A stretch of DNA of 64,000 nucleotides from Calvatia gigantea (lineage: Eukaryota; Basidiomycota; Agaricomycetes; Agaricales; Lycoperdaceae), in contig JACAAK010000012.1 in NCBI GenBank assembly GCA_025093985.1, positions 1,922,001 through 1,986,000 of the forward strand, read 5' to 3'. Shown here in pieces: positions 35,781 to 46,855 of this stretch. The notes below the pieces were generated by a model. That model searched no databases, had not been told where the DNA came from, and was given only the letters and a program-made list of their open reading frames with translations. How positions within the stretch are numbered: position 1 is the stretch's first letter; every line of letters begins with the position of its first letter. The translations under genes and the position numbers were made by a program.

Positions 35781-36082
35781 TGTGGATTTTACCATTTCTA
35801 CCTCATTTCCATGCTCATCTTCATTACTTCACATCCTGTACCTGTTTTGTGTTATTTCTGTCCAGCAATCTCTGCATTCTGACTCATATACTACTACACC
35901 TTCTCTATTGGATATTTCATGTAGTATCTTCATCTGTTCAACCAGATGAGCCCTTTGTATATAAGCATACCTACCATCTCCTGTATTCAGTATACTTAAC
36001 CATCTTATTGATTATTCCCTTTATGCTCTCAAGTCTTGCCATAAGTTGCAACCTGAGGTAACAACCTATAAAGGTCATAACA
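35781..36082 (+). repeat. 3' LTR of the rightward gypsy fragment
   Basis: 302 bp, TGTGGATTTT to GTCATAACA. It matches the reverse complement of the reassembled C LTR, for example in CCTGTATTCAGTATAC and AAGTTGCAACCTGAGGT. It marks the right boundary of the transposon block. Confidence 0.75.
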
Positions 36083-36203
36083 AATACATCTCTGATATTT
36101 TGAACATATATTAAACCTCTCAAATCTACCTCTGGAACTTCTCAACAATAAGTAGCTTCCTACATCCTTGATATTATCTGTGTCTCATGCTGGTAGGTCA
36201 GAT

Positions 36204-39200
36204 TTAAGAAACCACACAATCCTCCTTAAAACTCAAATTATACATTGTCTTATCCACTGTCTTCTCAATCTTCTTCCAGTCTGACCTGCGTTGAATGAAC
36301 TCATAAATATCCTAGTCCATTCTCGGTTCAACACAAGGATGGAGTGATAGGAGCTAAGCCCACCTCAGGTCGGTAGGCACCGCCATACCTTGTAACATCC
36401 CGTACAATCTGCGCGAGGTCCTTTGCATCCTCTACGACGTAAACATGTCCTAGCATCTTCAGGTGTGAAAAGTCGCTCGCGATGGATTGGACCTCAATGG
36501 GCATAAAAAAGGTGAATATGTTCAGAGGGCATGAAGGGAAGATTCACCTTTAACGAAGAAATAAATGTATGATATGTGTTTAAATCCGCAATAACCTGGA
36601 ATCCTCCATTCAACGAAATAATCTGCCTCTTGAGATGCTTCTGCAGAATCCTGCGGGGAAACTTTAGCGGGGAGGGAGGGCAAAGTGATATATGCCGCTT
36701 ACGCAATTAACCGGATTCCAATCTCTTGGTAAAACACTTCCAGAACCTCCTTGCTTGTACTCCCTTTCAGTAACTTGCAGTGCCTCTCTAAGCAATTGAT
36801 CGCCTCGGTACACGCCTTCGTTGGTCCGAGTTCAAGAGGAGCGTCTTCTGGGGGATAATATTCCCGAGGCTCCGTGAGCGTCAGAATGATATGCTCGACC
36901 TTGCAGACAAGAATTATGGACAAGTTTTGGTAGGATCACTTATAGTTCAGACTTAACGGACCTGATTCATCAGGACGTCCGTCCCGGCATTTAACCCACT
37001 CGCCACATTTTCGTCTAATGAATTCTCGAATCTCTTTTTTTCCCTCACAACGGCATTCAAGAAATCCGTTTTGTCAATGTGAGGGGCCTACCCCTCAGGT
37101 TAGTCGGTACTACGAATAATGCTGGTACAATGTACTCACCAATTCTTTGTCAAAATATACCTGTACCATCGACTGTATCATATCCCCAAGATGCACGAGC
37201 TCAAAGAACTGCACAAGTGGAGCTACGCTCGTCGTTTCTTGGTGTTCGGCTGGTTTATATGCCCTCATTCTCTCAGTGGCTCTACACCATTACCCAGTAA
37301 GTACAACGACACCGCCCCGAGAGAAGGTGGTGCTCACTGTGCAAAACCCTTGGTTACATGACGTTCACCCAGAGCCTGTAACACGAGAATGAAAAGCTCC
37401 TCAGTGGTATCCCTAACTCGCTGGCCATAATGGCCGGGGTATCTTGCGAAAGTCTCTACGCGTTTAAGGGCCTCATGATCAGCATGAATGAGTTCGAGTG
37501 CAACGTCAAGCGAAAGCAGAAGATCGAGCTGATTCGTGCCTTGAGCTTCTTGCTTTTGGGAGATACCGCTCCCCACCGCAGAGCCGGTCTGCCCAAACGT
37601 TAAGGTGGGAGCTAAATGATATAATGAGAGGTTACTTCCCTGATAAGGACTGTTTACTGACTATCAGAGCTAAAGGTCGCAATGGTCTTGCTATCGTCCT
37701 CCTCGCCGTCAGCTTCGAAGAGCATAGCATCATCCTGGTCAAAGTCACGAGAATACGAGCCTCCGGTGGGCTCGCTACTGCCCGCCCACCTCTGTGGATT
37801 CAACATAGAAATGCCTTGGACGGCAGCCGAGCCTCCGGTCATGAGAGCGCCCCCAACGGCACCAACCGTACGCGGTACGATGGTAACAGGGAGCAAGAGG
37901 ACATTGGTGAAAGAGGTCAAGACATTCCGTTTTACTTGTGCGGGATTGTGAGCGGAGAGGAAACGCGTAGTAGATCCAGATGCGTCAGGAGATTTCTCGG
38001 TCATCTATAAATCATTATCAGTTGCGCACATACATAACAAAGGGGACTTATACCTGGCGATCCCAACTCTTGCAGATGTTATCAAAGATCTGCTTAAGAT
38101 ACTCTACTTCCTCGTCTAGATACTCATCCATGTTAACCTCGAACATGCGGTAACTATTATTCGTCAGCGGGGATACTAGAGGGGTGCAGTGAGCAACGCA
38201 CACAACATCCTCTGCCTTCGTCCTTGACACTTCTGCATCGTCTCTTTGCTCGGCGGCCTGCAGAATGGCATCTACCATCTTCCCTGCCTCCCGAAAACTG
38301 GCTGCGGTAGCCTGCAGGAACATGGCGGTTGAAACCTCCCTTGCTCTTTCCAGCAAGGACGTGACGTATTCTCCAACCTATACATACATATTCGTGAAAC
38401 TCACAAAAGAAACAAGTACAAAGACGCTTCGCACCACTTCGGTAGCCAGACGGTCCGCAAAGGCTATTAGAACCTGCGCTTTAGGAGGAAATACGCGCAC
38501 AGCTCGAGCACCGTGTTCGTTGATCGCTTCAAGGATGTGGGACATGAAATCGTCCATCGGCGTAAAGTCAAGCCCGTTCTTCCTATAATAAAGATCAACA
38601 GCCGTAGAGAGGGGGGAAGACGGGAGTGAACACACGTAATATTGTCCAATGGCTTCCACCCATGCTGGTAGAAAATCTCTCGCTTCTCGGCCCAGACTTT
38701 ACCCATCTCCCAATCTCCGATACCATCCCATAGGTCCCAACTGGACTCTGCAGCCTCTTTCATTGTGACCTCATCGCCCTTTCCATCGGCAACATCGAAC
38801 GCAGCGAGTAGACTCGCGTCAAAGCGATCCATCGCAGAGCGGAGCGATAGAGCCAAAACATCGTATTGTCGAACAGGCTGGATGGTAGGCGACAGGAATA
38901 AGGACACAAGGTGCAAGAGTTTTGCTTGTGTACGGAGAGATGGAGAGACGAGCGATGCAAGTTCCGAGAGGATGAGATGGGGCGGTGAGGAAAGATGGCG
39001 GAGAAGGGGCTTGAGAAGGTTGTGAGCCCGGATGTACTTGTTCCTGAATGTATCCTTGGCAGGAGCAAACGCCGGTAAAGGTGCTGGTATCGGAGGTGCG
39101 CCAAAAGCGCCAACGAAATCTCCGAGTTCATCCGGGGGAGGCTGAAGGACGTCCACCGTTGCGAAATCTCCAAAATCGTCATCGATTGAGATTGTGGGTG

Positions 39201-39519
39201 GAGCAGCAGCTCTGGAGGCGGCTACCTGACCCTTTTGGTGGGATTCAATATCATCAAGGATTATGGAAAGCGCGTGTCTTTCGACCCCGAGCGCGATCCA
39301 GCGTTTCTGCCAAGTCGAATCATCATATGCAAGCGCAGATGTTGCATGCGAACAACGTGCATAGGCCGGGAAGTCTGGGATGGGGAGATGGGAGAGGATG
39401 ATGAGATGTAGGTCAGACGGAAGACGGCCGACGAGGTTTCTAGGACTCAGTTTCTGGTTTTTATGCAGACGGACAGGCTCAAGCGCCTTGAACTTGTGCA
39501 TGTTAATGTTAAGAAACAA
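36204..39519 (-). CDS. rcy1: Recyclin-1-like F-box/Sec10 exocyst-related protein
   Basis: Multi-exon gene. Exon 1 holds an F-box (LVGRLPSDLHLIILSHLPIP, about residues 27-70), then an acidic linker and a helical region. Introns at 38,635-38,583, 38,434-38,378 and 38,053-38,005 have GT/AG ends and keep frame. Later exons carry Sec10-type blocks: VGEYVTSLLERAREV, LLLPVTIVPRT, SVAPLVQFFELVHLGDMIQS, KTDFLNAVVREKKRFENSLD, FQVIADLNTYHTFISSLK and the terminal DIYEFIQRRSDWKKIEKTVD. In yeast, Rcy1 acts in recycling from endosomes to the Golgi and plasma membrane, with an SCF link through the F-box. I assign it by F-box plus Sec10 order. The start may be the Met at 39,501 (MHKFKALEPV). The stop (TAA 36,204-36,206) is about 120 bp from the transposon block. 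Confidence 0.85.
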
Positions 39520-39544
39520 ATCACGTATTTACAGCTGATTACAT

Positions 39545-39811
39545 CTAAAAGCATGGCAATGGAATAATGAAACAACATCCCCCGCCCTACATAACACTTA
39601 GTATGTGTACAGTCTCAAGTAAAAAACCTGGCCAGAACACACTCACCGGGCAGGGAATGCAGCCTCCACGCATCCGCGCAGCCGGGCCCTCTGCCTCGGT
39701 CTGCACGTGCTGGTGATGTTTGGCAGAAGCAGAGACCTCCATCGTTTGAGCTGCTGGTGGTTGCTGGCCTGCAGAGCGGCCATTCTGATATTCTGTGGTG
39801 TTTTGGGGCAT
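39545..39811 (-). CDS. Small cysteine-rich protein, 68 residues, two exons
   Basis: Exon 1 (39,811-39,647) and exon 2 (39,586-39,545) flank a 60-bp intron (GTGAGT to TATGTAG) and give 68 residues plus stop in one frame. The N-terminus is polar (Gln/Asn/His-rich), followed by an Arg/Gly turn and a Cys/hydrophobic tail, GGCIPCPGGGCCFIIPLPCF. The tail resembles the short cysteine-rich C-terminal modules of small membrane-associated stress proteins, possibly lipid-modified. That is inference. The stop lies only 26 bp upstream of the recyclin-1 start on the same strand, and the start is 178 bp from a divergent gene. Confidence 0.65.
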
Positions 39812-39989
39812 GTTGGTAGTTTGTGGGAGAGGGTGAAAACAAAACGCAGTGCAGCTCTTGAAGGATGTCCACAGTCTGATTAGGAATGACGTATGGTCAC
39901 ACGGATCTAATCATTTACATAGATAAGTATAAGCAAACAGCTTTCAATCGTTCAACCGTTCATCATTTATCCTCCCCATTTCTACCATC

Positions 39990-40475
39990 ATGGCACCAAC
40001 TGAATATACACTGGTACTCCAGAAAGGTACCCATAACTCTCACAATCCTTATATCACACCAGGCATTAACTTTTGTCTAGGCATACTTGGAGGCTTCGCC
40101 CCACCCACAATCGATGCCGTGTACTCACTCACCCGAGAGAAGAAGTCCACCGACCTCTCTATCCAGCGCCAAAAGCGCGAGCCTGGCAAACCATCGTTAT
40201 CTCCTCTCGCTCCAAAGACCGTACCTGCCACGAATGTTGATGCTCTCATCAATGAGATTCATGGCATTCTTAAAGAGATCCCAACAGAAGACCCTGTAGG
40301 CAGCGAGGATATTTACGGCCTCGATACCGGTCTCTTTTGGCAAAGCCGCGATATGGAGTGGATTAATGGTGGCCCTCAAGGATGTGGCGGGGGTAAGAGC
40401 AGCGTCAAGCCTACCGATGAGCAGAAAGCCAAGTTCAAACGTGCCGTTGAAATCGTCGAGGAACTTGCCAAATAA
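39990..40475 (+). CDS. Conserved hypothetical protein, 161 residues
   Basis: Single-exon frame starting MAPTEYTLVLQKG. No transmembrane or signal segment is obvious. The middle has a Lys/Arg-rich stretch (EKKSTDLSIQRQKREPGK) and the end is helical and charged (TDEQKAKFKRAVEIVEELAK). A Gly-rich turn with one Cys (GGPQGCGGGKSS) lies near residue 130. I do not recognise the family. Coding-like codon use and the compact setting support a real gene: it is divergent from the small Cys-rich gene and convergent with the DUF6533 gene 43 bp away. Confidence 0.65.
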   Translation: MAPTEYTLVLQKGTHNSHNPYITPGINFCLGILGGFAPPTIDAVYSLTREKKSTDLSIQRQKREPGKPSLSPLAPKTVPATNVDALINEIHGILKEIPTEDPVGSEDIYGLDTGLFWQSRDMEWINGGPQGCGGGKSSVKPTDEQKAKFKRAVEIVEELAK

Positions 40476-40518
40476 TTATTCCATAGCTAATATCATTACA
40501 ATGGATTGTATACCATAT

Positions 40519-42251
40519 CTATATCAATGTCTTACTGCTCCCTGTCGCGGGAAGCTCGTAGGACTGCTGTAGTACTCTAACTACAGGAGATTCAGAAGAG
40601 TGTTCTGGGACTCTAACTGCTCTCCGCGTATTCACCAACATTCTCGACGCCGCCGCACCTGTTACCACATTACACCACCCTGCTATTAGTGAATACAGCT
40701 CTGGTGGCCCGTAGTGCCACATCAATACATTCGCTAGATAGACCACAACGTTGCTATCAGACGCTCAATCAGTCTATCCATGTGACTTTGAGCAGGGATC
40801 ATAACATACACTGCAAAATACAGAATTGAATCCCGGAAGAGCACTGCGACGAGGTGCTTTCCGTTTTGTGCTGCCTGTGATGTCGGCGGAAAGAGTCTAT
40901 ATCTTTCTACTGACTTGTAGCATGCTAGCACCAAAACAATGGAATCGAACAAAAGAATGGGTATGCTGTGTTCCTTGATAAGCATCGACGCGGATGGAAC
41001 GAAGATAGAACCGTCGCACCAGATGGCAAAGAACGTCGAAGATACAGAGGTAAAGCAAAAAGGAATTCCGGGTATAATCATTCCACTTCTCCCACCTAAA
41101 TTGGTGTTCAGTGAACTGCCAAACACTTTGAGGTACACAACCTGCTTACGTGTAACCGTCACCACTTGTATCACGCCCAGGACCAAAATGCTGATCATCT
41201 GTATCGTGAATAGCGAGGACACACACGCGATCAATTTAGTGCCTGAGCAGTATCAATACCCAATACCCTCCGTATTTCAACTATATCACTTACTGCGGTT
41301 GTACAACGCGTAGAGGCGTATCTGCAGGATCACTGAATATGGGCATTAGAGTCCAACAGGTCGCACGACACGGAACCATGCTCATACCCCCCGTCAGAAA
41401 GGTCCCAACAACACCTGCATAGGAACCGTCAGATGTCAAGCTATTTTTATGCACGGAGCGCTTCTTACCGACGCCTAAAGTACCACCAATCGCAAACGCA
41501 AGGCCTATTTTTCTATATTAATTTCGCGCAAGGAGTACCTATAGGGAGAAATCCGGCTCACACCTACACATCAACATCAGCCGCGGTGACAACAGAAAAC
41601 CTGGTAACTTACAACTCAACAAATGGCGTTGGCCATGCAGCAACTGTAGCAGAAAAGTTAAACTGACATCCCAAACAGTTTCACTCGCTCCTTGAGCAGG
41701 AACGGGACACCAAAAGGGCTACTTACACACAGTCAGTGAAACGGTCATGAGAAGCCGGATATAGCGATTCTAGAAACATATATCAGACTTTCAATTAAAC
41801 CATGATGCGCCCCTGCCGCCCATACCAGAAAGTAGAATATTTTGACAGTCGATGTGCGGCTCGGCTACAACCATCAATAAATATGCTTGAGGAAGGACGA
41901 GCACTCGGGTCAGGTAGACGTACCCAGATGTAGGTAATCTACATTTCATGTCAGTAGGGGTGATGCGGGGACTTGAGTGACAACCATACCTCATCATCTG
42001 TTGTCAATACTAGCAGATATATGAGCTTCCGTCCGGTCCACCGGCATGGGGAAACACATACTCATATCCCACACATAAAATGCGGTAGCAGCCACTACAC
42101 TCCAGCCGCTAAATTGCGTGACTCTTGCCAGTGAAAAAAGCAACTCACTATTCGCGTATACATCCAATTGTTGATGACCCAATAACCTAACCAGCAAAGC
42201 GATTTGTTCTCCAAAAGATAGGCCACCAGCATTAGCCTGAGGGGAGGCCAT
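40519..42251 (-). CDS. DUF6533 multi-pass membrane protein 1
   Basis: Gene with many short introns. Spliced reading of the 5' part gives MASPQANAGGLSFGEQ, then YANMAATAFYVWDMILTTDD, EITYIWPSRTSTVKIFYFL and NRYIRLLMTVSLTV. This is the DUF6533 pattern of an aromatic-rich helix, an acidic E/D-x-x-x-IWP turn and an NRY-containing helix. Later exons hold QIRLYALYNRS (near 41,315), a long membrane-rich segment (41,234-40,800) and, after a short intron (GTATGT to GATAG near 40,795), VVVYLANVLMWHYGPPELYS. About six to seven helices are expected. Function is unknown. The family is expanded in mushroom-forming fungi. Intron positions between 41,330 and 41,700 are unresolved. Confidence 0.75.
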
Positions 42252-42329
42252 ATCGCTTTTCCCAATGAACTGGGGTGCAAGTGTCCAGTTTGACTTGTAT
42301 CGGTCCCAAAGTCCACAGAGTTTCAAAAG

Positions 42330-43250
42330 AACGAGGAATCAGAAAGACCTTTTGTGCCCGTACCTACCAAGTGTCTTTATACCCAAGGTTCCATCCTAAA
42401 TAGTCCCACAGAGGTTATTGATAGAATGATAGATGCGGCGATATTTGGGCGCACTGCGCCACCAGGTATGAACGAACGCCTTCGCACCCAAGTACTGATA
42501 CGATCAGCAAGCGCGCATCCCAGGCTCCCATCTTCTTGAGAGAGCGCCCACCGCGAATCCAAGAAGCCAGTTACTTTCTCAAGACGATGAGGACCTCGTG
42601 ATCCTAGCGCCAGTCCCTAGAGTTGAGGAAAGAGACACCCGCTCGAAATAATTACACCAGGTATCCCACCTCGGGTGCTGTGGGGATTTGGGACCTTCTT
42701 ACGTGTGTCAAGCGGATGATATTTCCAGGAGGATTTGATGCTCGGGATACAATAGCAGGACGCCGGATTTACGTTTGTATTTTTCAGAGTGGCGCCATCG
42801 TTGTTGTGTTCCCCTTCGGGCCCTTCCTAGGTGGGTCCGTTACAACAGCAAGAAATTGCGCGGGAGCGATCGCATGGGCATTCCGAACAGCTCCGGCGCT
42901 GTGGTGGGTGATAGGTCCGGAGAGAATCCTGATTCACCTGTCAGTAAGGTCCCCACACGTAGCAGCCTCTCAGAATGACAATAGACTTGATGTAGAGTCT
43001 AGACACCTTCTTTCCTTTACGTAATTAATACCAACATTTGGTGACTTGGCAGGACGGCACTCAAGTACTCACGTCCACGGGAAACCTTGAAAATCCTAAT
43101 ACCTACCGTCATACAATACAAACCCTTGCGTGGCCTCTCCATTTACTAGCGTTCCCCTGGCTCAAATTAGAATAGTCGGTACTCAGGCTTTCCCCCTCCC
43201 GGCAGCGCACTACCTACCCATCAGCCAATGTGATCATATTCAATGCAAAC
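42330..43250. other. Unassigned interval between the two DUF6533 genes
   Basis: No gene is called. Plus-strand open stretches exist: 42,354-42,539 (PTKCLYTQGSILNSPTEVID), 42,560-42,650 (a DDEDLVILAPVPRVEERDTR stretch) and 42,775-42,978. They could be exons of a small plus-strand gene, but I found no convincing splice chain or family motif. Part of it must serve as the 5' region of both neighbours. Confidence 0.35.
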
Positions 43251-43415
43251 CCTTACCGAGAGTAAAGTTCGCGACTTCGGTCTTCTTTTCTTGCTCGATT
43301 CCCTGTTGAGATGGCCCGTATAAGATTGACGTTATGGTGGGCAACGACGCAAAGTCCTCTTTGACCCCCCCCCTCTGTCTGCCTTCCAACTACTTTCTCT
43401 TCCCGAGGGGGTACT

Positions 43416-44709
43416 ATGAGTATCAAGCACCCCGAAAATTCGTTCTCAGCTGAGAACTGGCCCGACATCATTAACATCGCGAGAGCAGGGGCCTGTCTGT
43501 TTTTGTATTTTGTTTGAAGACTATGAACTGGCCCTAACTTCCTTCATGTTACAGGTGCCGCGATCGCTGTACAAGCTTGGGAGTTCCTTGCTAACTTCCC
43601 CGATGAAGTCGAGTTGATCTGGAGGTTCGTCCTTCGTACATGCCCGCAAAATATCATAAAGTCATGGAAGAACAACATAGTCAAAGCCGACTGGCAACGT
43701 CACTTCTCTACATCTGGTCACGATACATCCCCCTCCTGGTAACAATGTATTTCCCCTCTCCTTTCGACGACCATGATCCAATCCCTCAGATTGTTCCCCC
43801 AGTTCCGACCTCGTAGTAACGCAGCACCTCTACTTCAATCACCCAGACCCTAAGATCTGCCTCATATCCATAATCGGCAGATGCGTCTCCGCACAAATGA
43901 CGATTTCCTGCGTAGAGCTCATAATGATAATACGAGGTGTTGTATGCACACCCCAGCTGACTCCTGAATCTGACCGCTTTCCTTTCAGTATACTACATGT
44001 ACAACCGCAACCGTTGGGTAGGGTACTTCCTAACAACGATATATATCCTCGGCCTTCTTCTAGAGGTGATAGGACACGCGCTCATAATCAGCCAACTGAA
44101 TAAAGCCGAACAAGCGTGTATACTCAAACCCTGTAATGCAACATCCCTTCTCATATTCTCGTGAGTTACCAGGTCGTTCCTGTGCCAGTGCTCACTGCTT
44201 GCCGTCTGACCTGAATGACATCCGTGAACAGCGCAGGCACGGGGATCATCCAAGGGACCTTGGTAGCCATGTCCTGTTTCCAATCCTTGAAAATCAGGCA
44301 ATGGTTACGGACGCCACTGACACGTCTTGTGTTGCGAGATGGCTTTATGATCTTTGTTTTTCTCGTTGGTGAGCACACCTGCTTCCATCGATGCGATAGT
44401 ATAACGCCTCATAATCTTCTGTAGCTCTGGTCTCCATCATTGGCACGATAGAAGTCGTTGAACAGTTGCCCGCTCCACTTTGGAATACTGTATTTGCGTG
44501 GTATATTTCCACCCTGTCCATAGTGGTAATTTTGGGTTCTGACTCTGTAGTGTGAACGACCGTTAACATTCTGACAGGGCTGCCGGCTCGTACTCAGCAT
44601 CCATCGGCTCATACCCAAGTTCCCCCATACCCGCGATAGGTTTTCCATGACTGAACCCCAATTCACATCCATAGTTTTAACTAATATTGACACTCATGTG
44701 TCCTCCTAG
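43416..44709 (+). CDS. DUF6533 multi-pass membrane protein 2
   Basis: Spliced from about seven exons. The N-terminus MSIKHPENSFSAENWPDI joins across an intron ending TGTTACAG (43,560) to AAIAVQAWEFLANFPDEVEL and IW, the DUF6533 hallmark. A further intron (ending ACATAG near 43,678) leads to SRLATSLLYIWSRYIPLLVT. Later come YYMYNRNRWVGYFLTTIYIL (near 43,995), LVLRDGFMIFVFLV (near 44,325), LVSIIGTIEVVEQLPAPLWN and, after an intron near 44,523-44,577, GCRLVLSIHRLIPKF to a stop at 44,707-44,709. It is a paralogue of the preceding gene but diverged. Its stop is 81 bp from that of Cdc20 (convergent). Function unknown. Confidence 0.75.
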
Positions 44710-44790
44710 TACACTCAATGCATTTGAGTGCCGTGAAAAAGTCACAAGGGCGAATTACAGGAGTGAATTACAGGTCGGGTCAAACCAACA

Positions 44791-46685
44791 TCATCGAATA
44801 CTCAAGATACCCTCCTTGGTTGAATTGATCCTCCCCCCACCAACCTCCTCACCAACACCCACACTAGCACCCCCAACAACTTTCTTCTTCTTTGTCACAC
44901 TTTCCGAAGTCATATCCCACACCCTCCAAAACTTGAGATTCTCATCCCCGGCACCAGTGCACACAACATCACCCACAGGACTCAAACAACTGAACAACAC
45001 TCTTGAATCATGTGCGTCCCGGATTTCAGCTACACGCTCCATGCTAGGGTACGCGTGAATCATAATCGAGTTGGTCGGGTATCCGTGAGTCGTAAGGACT
45101 TCCTTACGGTGCGTTGCCCATTGGATTGACGTGATCTGGGACGGCGTCCGAAGAGTATGCAAGCGAGCCCCTGTTGTGCTATTCCAGATATTGATTGTGG
45201 CGTCATTCGTACCGCCTCCGGAAGCCAAGAGAGAAGGTTGCCAAGGACACCATGCAATAGCCTAAAAGAACGCAGAAATATTGTAAGCCAGATAAAATCA
45301 AAACGCCACCAGGGGCAGAAGGAGAGAGAAAAAGAAGGCTCCAACGACCCAACGGCATACCTTGACCGCAGCTGTATGATTACGTTTGGTCCATTTTGCA
45401 CTCCCTCGGGTGCCATCACCTACGTCGCCTACTCGACCATCCCAAATGTTGACGACATTATCATTACCACCACTAGCGAGCAGTTCGCCATCGCTTCTCC
45501 ACCTGAGCCCGCAGACCTCGCCGCTATGTCCCAACAGCTCCATGACCTTATGCCGCGGTACACGGACATCATGATGCCAGATACTCCCGTCGGCACACCC
45601 AGAGCTAAGAACATGTTGGTTCCAAGAGAGCACGGCAACCTGACCCTGATGACCAGCCATTGTCCGCAGTTTAGTCCCACCCTCTACATCCCATAGCTCA
45701 ACATCACCCGTGCCGAGACCAACGCCCAAATATGAACCATCATTCGAGAAATCAACACTGGATACGTATGACCCCTCTGGGGCTTCTCCGAGCTGCATAA
45801 CAGTACCGGTATCAGCCCTCCAGATGTACGTCGCAGCTTCCAGTGCGACTGCGACAGCGTTTTGACAAGACCAACTCAGCAAGTTGAGATAGAAATCATC
45901 GACCATGCCGGGTGCATCAAGAACACGTTCTGGTTGGGTGGGTATCTTGCGGACTTTACTGGTTGTAGCGCCTGTGGACGATGGAAGTGCACCCGGGCGC
46001 TGGGCATAGAGTGGTTTGGCATACTCGCGCTGTTGGGCGAGAGTGAGATCGGACGAGGAGGCTGCGGGAGGTTGTTCATGATAGCCTAAAATACGCCGGT
46101 TGATGGGTACGCCTGTAGCGGCTGCGAGACGGGCGGTATGGCCGGGAGAGGTCTGGGTGTTGAGAGACATCTGGTCAAGGGTTGCTGCGACCGCTGCGAT
46201 GTCAGCGTTGCTCTCCCTATTTGTGATAAACCTGTCTCTTTGATCGAGACCGACACGATTCTATATACCATTTATATACCATTGAACAATCATTAGAGAA
46301 GAAACAGTGGAATACACACTGTAGCAGGAGTGGATTTGGAGCGCTTAAGTTCAGACTTTGGTGGAGGGACGTAATCACGAGTGACTACATCCAGACGAGA
46401 TTCGACACCACCCTTTCTGATGACACCGACAGTCTGCCTTTCAGTAGAAGATTTCTTAACTGGAGATGATGGCCGAGAGGGCGGTCGTGATCGAGACTGG
46501 GTAGTCAGAAAAGGGTTGACTTCAAAAGCACCAGTGGATCGTTTTGATTTCAGTCCATGGTTTGACTTCTTGGTCGGAGAAGTAGCGAGAGAGACGTTCC
46601 CAAATCCAGTTATAATCGAAGGAGTCAAAGGAGTCTTTGCCTCTGAGCGAGAACGCAGGCGAGATGGAGTCTTTGGCGGAGGCAT
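44791..46685 (-). CDS. CDC20: Cdc20, activator of the anaphase-promoting complex
   Basis: WD40 protein that brings substrates such as securin and cyclin B to the APC/C in mitosis. Three exons (46,685-46,320, 46,260-45,361, 45,261-44,791) total 579 codons in one frame. The basic, Ser/Pro-rich N-terminus starts MPPPKTPSRLRSRSEAKTPL. The C-box DRFITNR opens exon 2. The family signature KIPTQPERVLDAPGMVDDFY is followed by seven WD repeats (for example GVGLGTGDVELWDVEGG, HSGEVCGLRW, GGNDNVVNIWDG). The protein ends ILSIR, supplying the C-terminal Ile-Arg tail that binds APC subunits. An in-frame Met 105 bases upstream (46,790) exists, but MPPPKTPSRL fits fungal Cdc20 better. It is divergent from the Spo7-like gene, 170 bp apart. 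Confidence 0.95.
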
Positions 46686-46855
46686 CGAAGGATAGACTAC
46701 GACTGGGCAGTGCAGAACGGTTGACGCGAGGTAGACAATGCCCATTTGAACATCACGTGTTGAACCTCGCGTATGCCACGTGCTGTCCATTAGCAGTCAC
46801 ATGAGCAACCCCGAAGAGGAATGGGAGCATTTTGCAGGGTTGAGTGTAAACTTGG

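Larger units (their letters stand above)
35196..36082 (+). mobile_element. Ty3/gypsy 3'-end fragment, rightward
   Basis: Head-to-head with element C. It holds the C-terminal two thirds of a third ORF (35,196-35,757), a polypurine tract (GGGGGGATAATAT) and a 302-bp LTR. It belongs to the same family as B and C, but is diverged. The 5' part is missing, cut exactly at the start of the C LTR. Confidence 0.75.

Noticed and set aside
44687..45058. Plus-strand frame of 123 codons over the Cdc20 3' end
   Set aside because: Shadow of the WD40 exon, which has exact splice frames and the Ile-Arg terminus on the minus strand.
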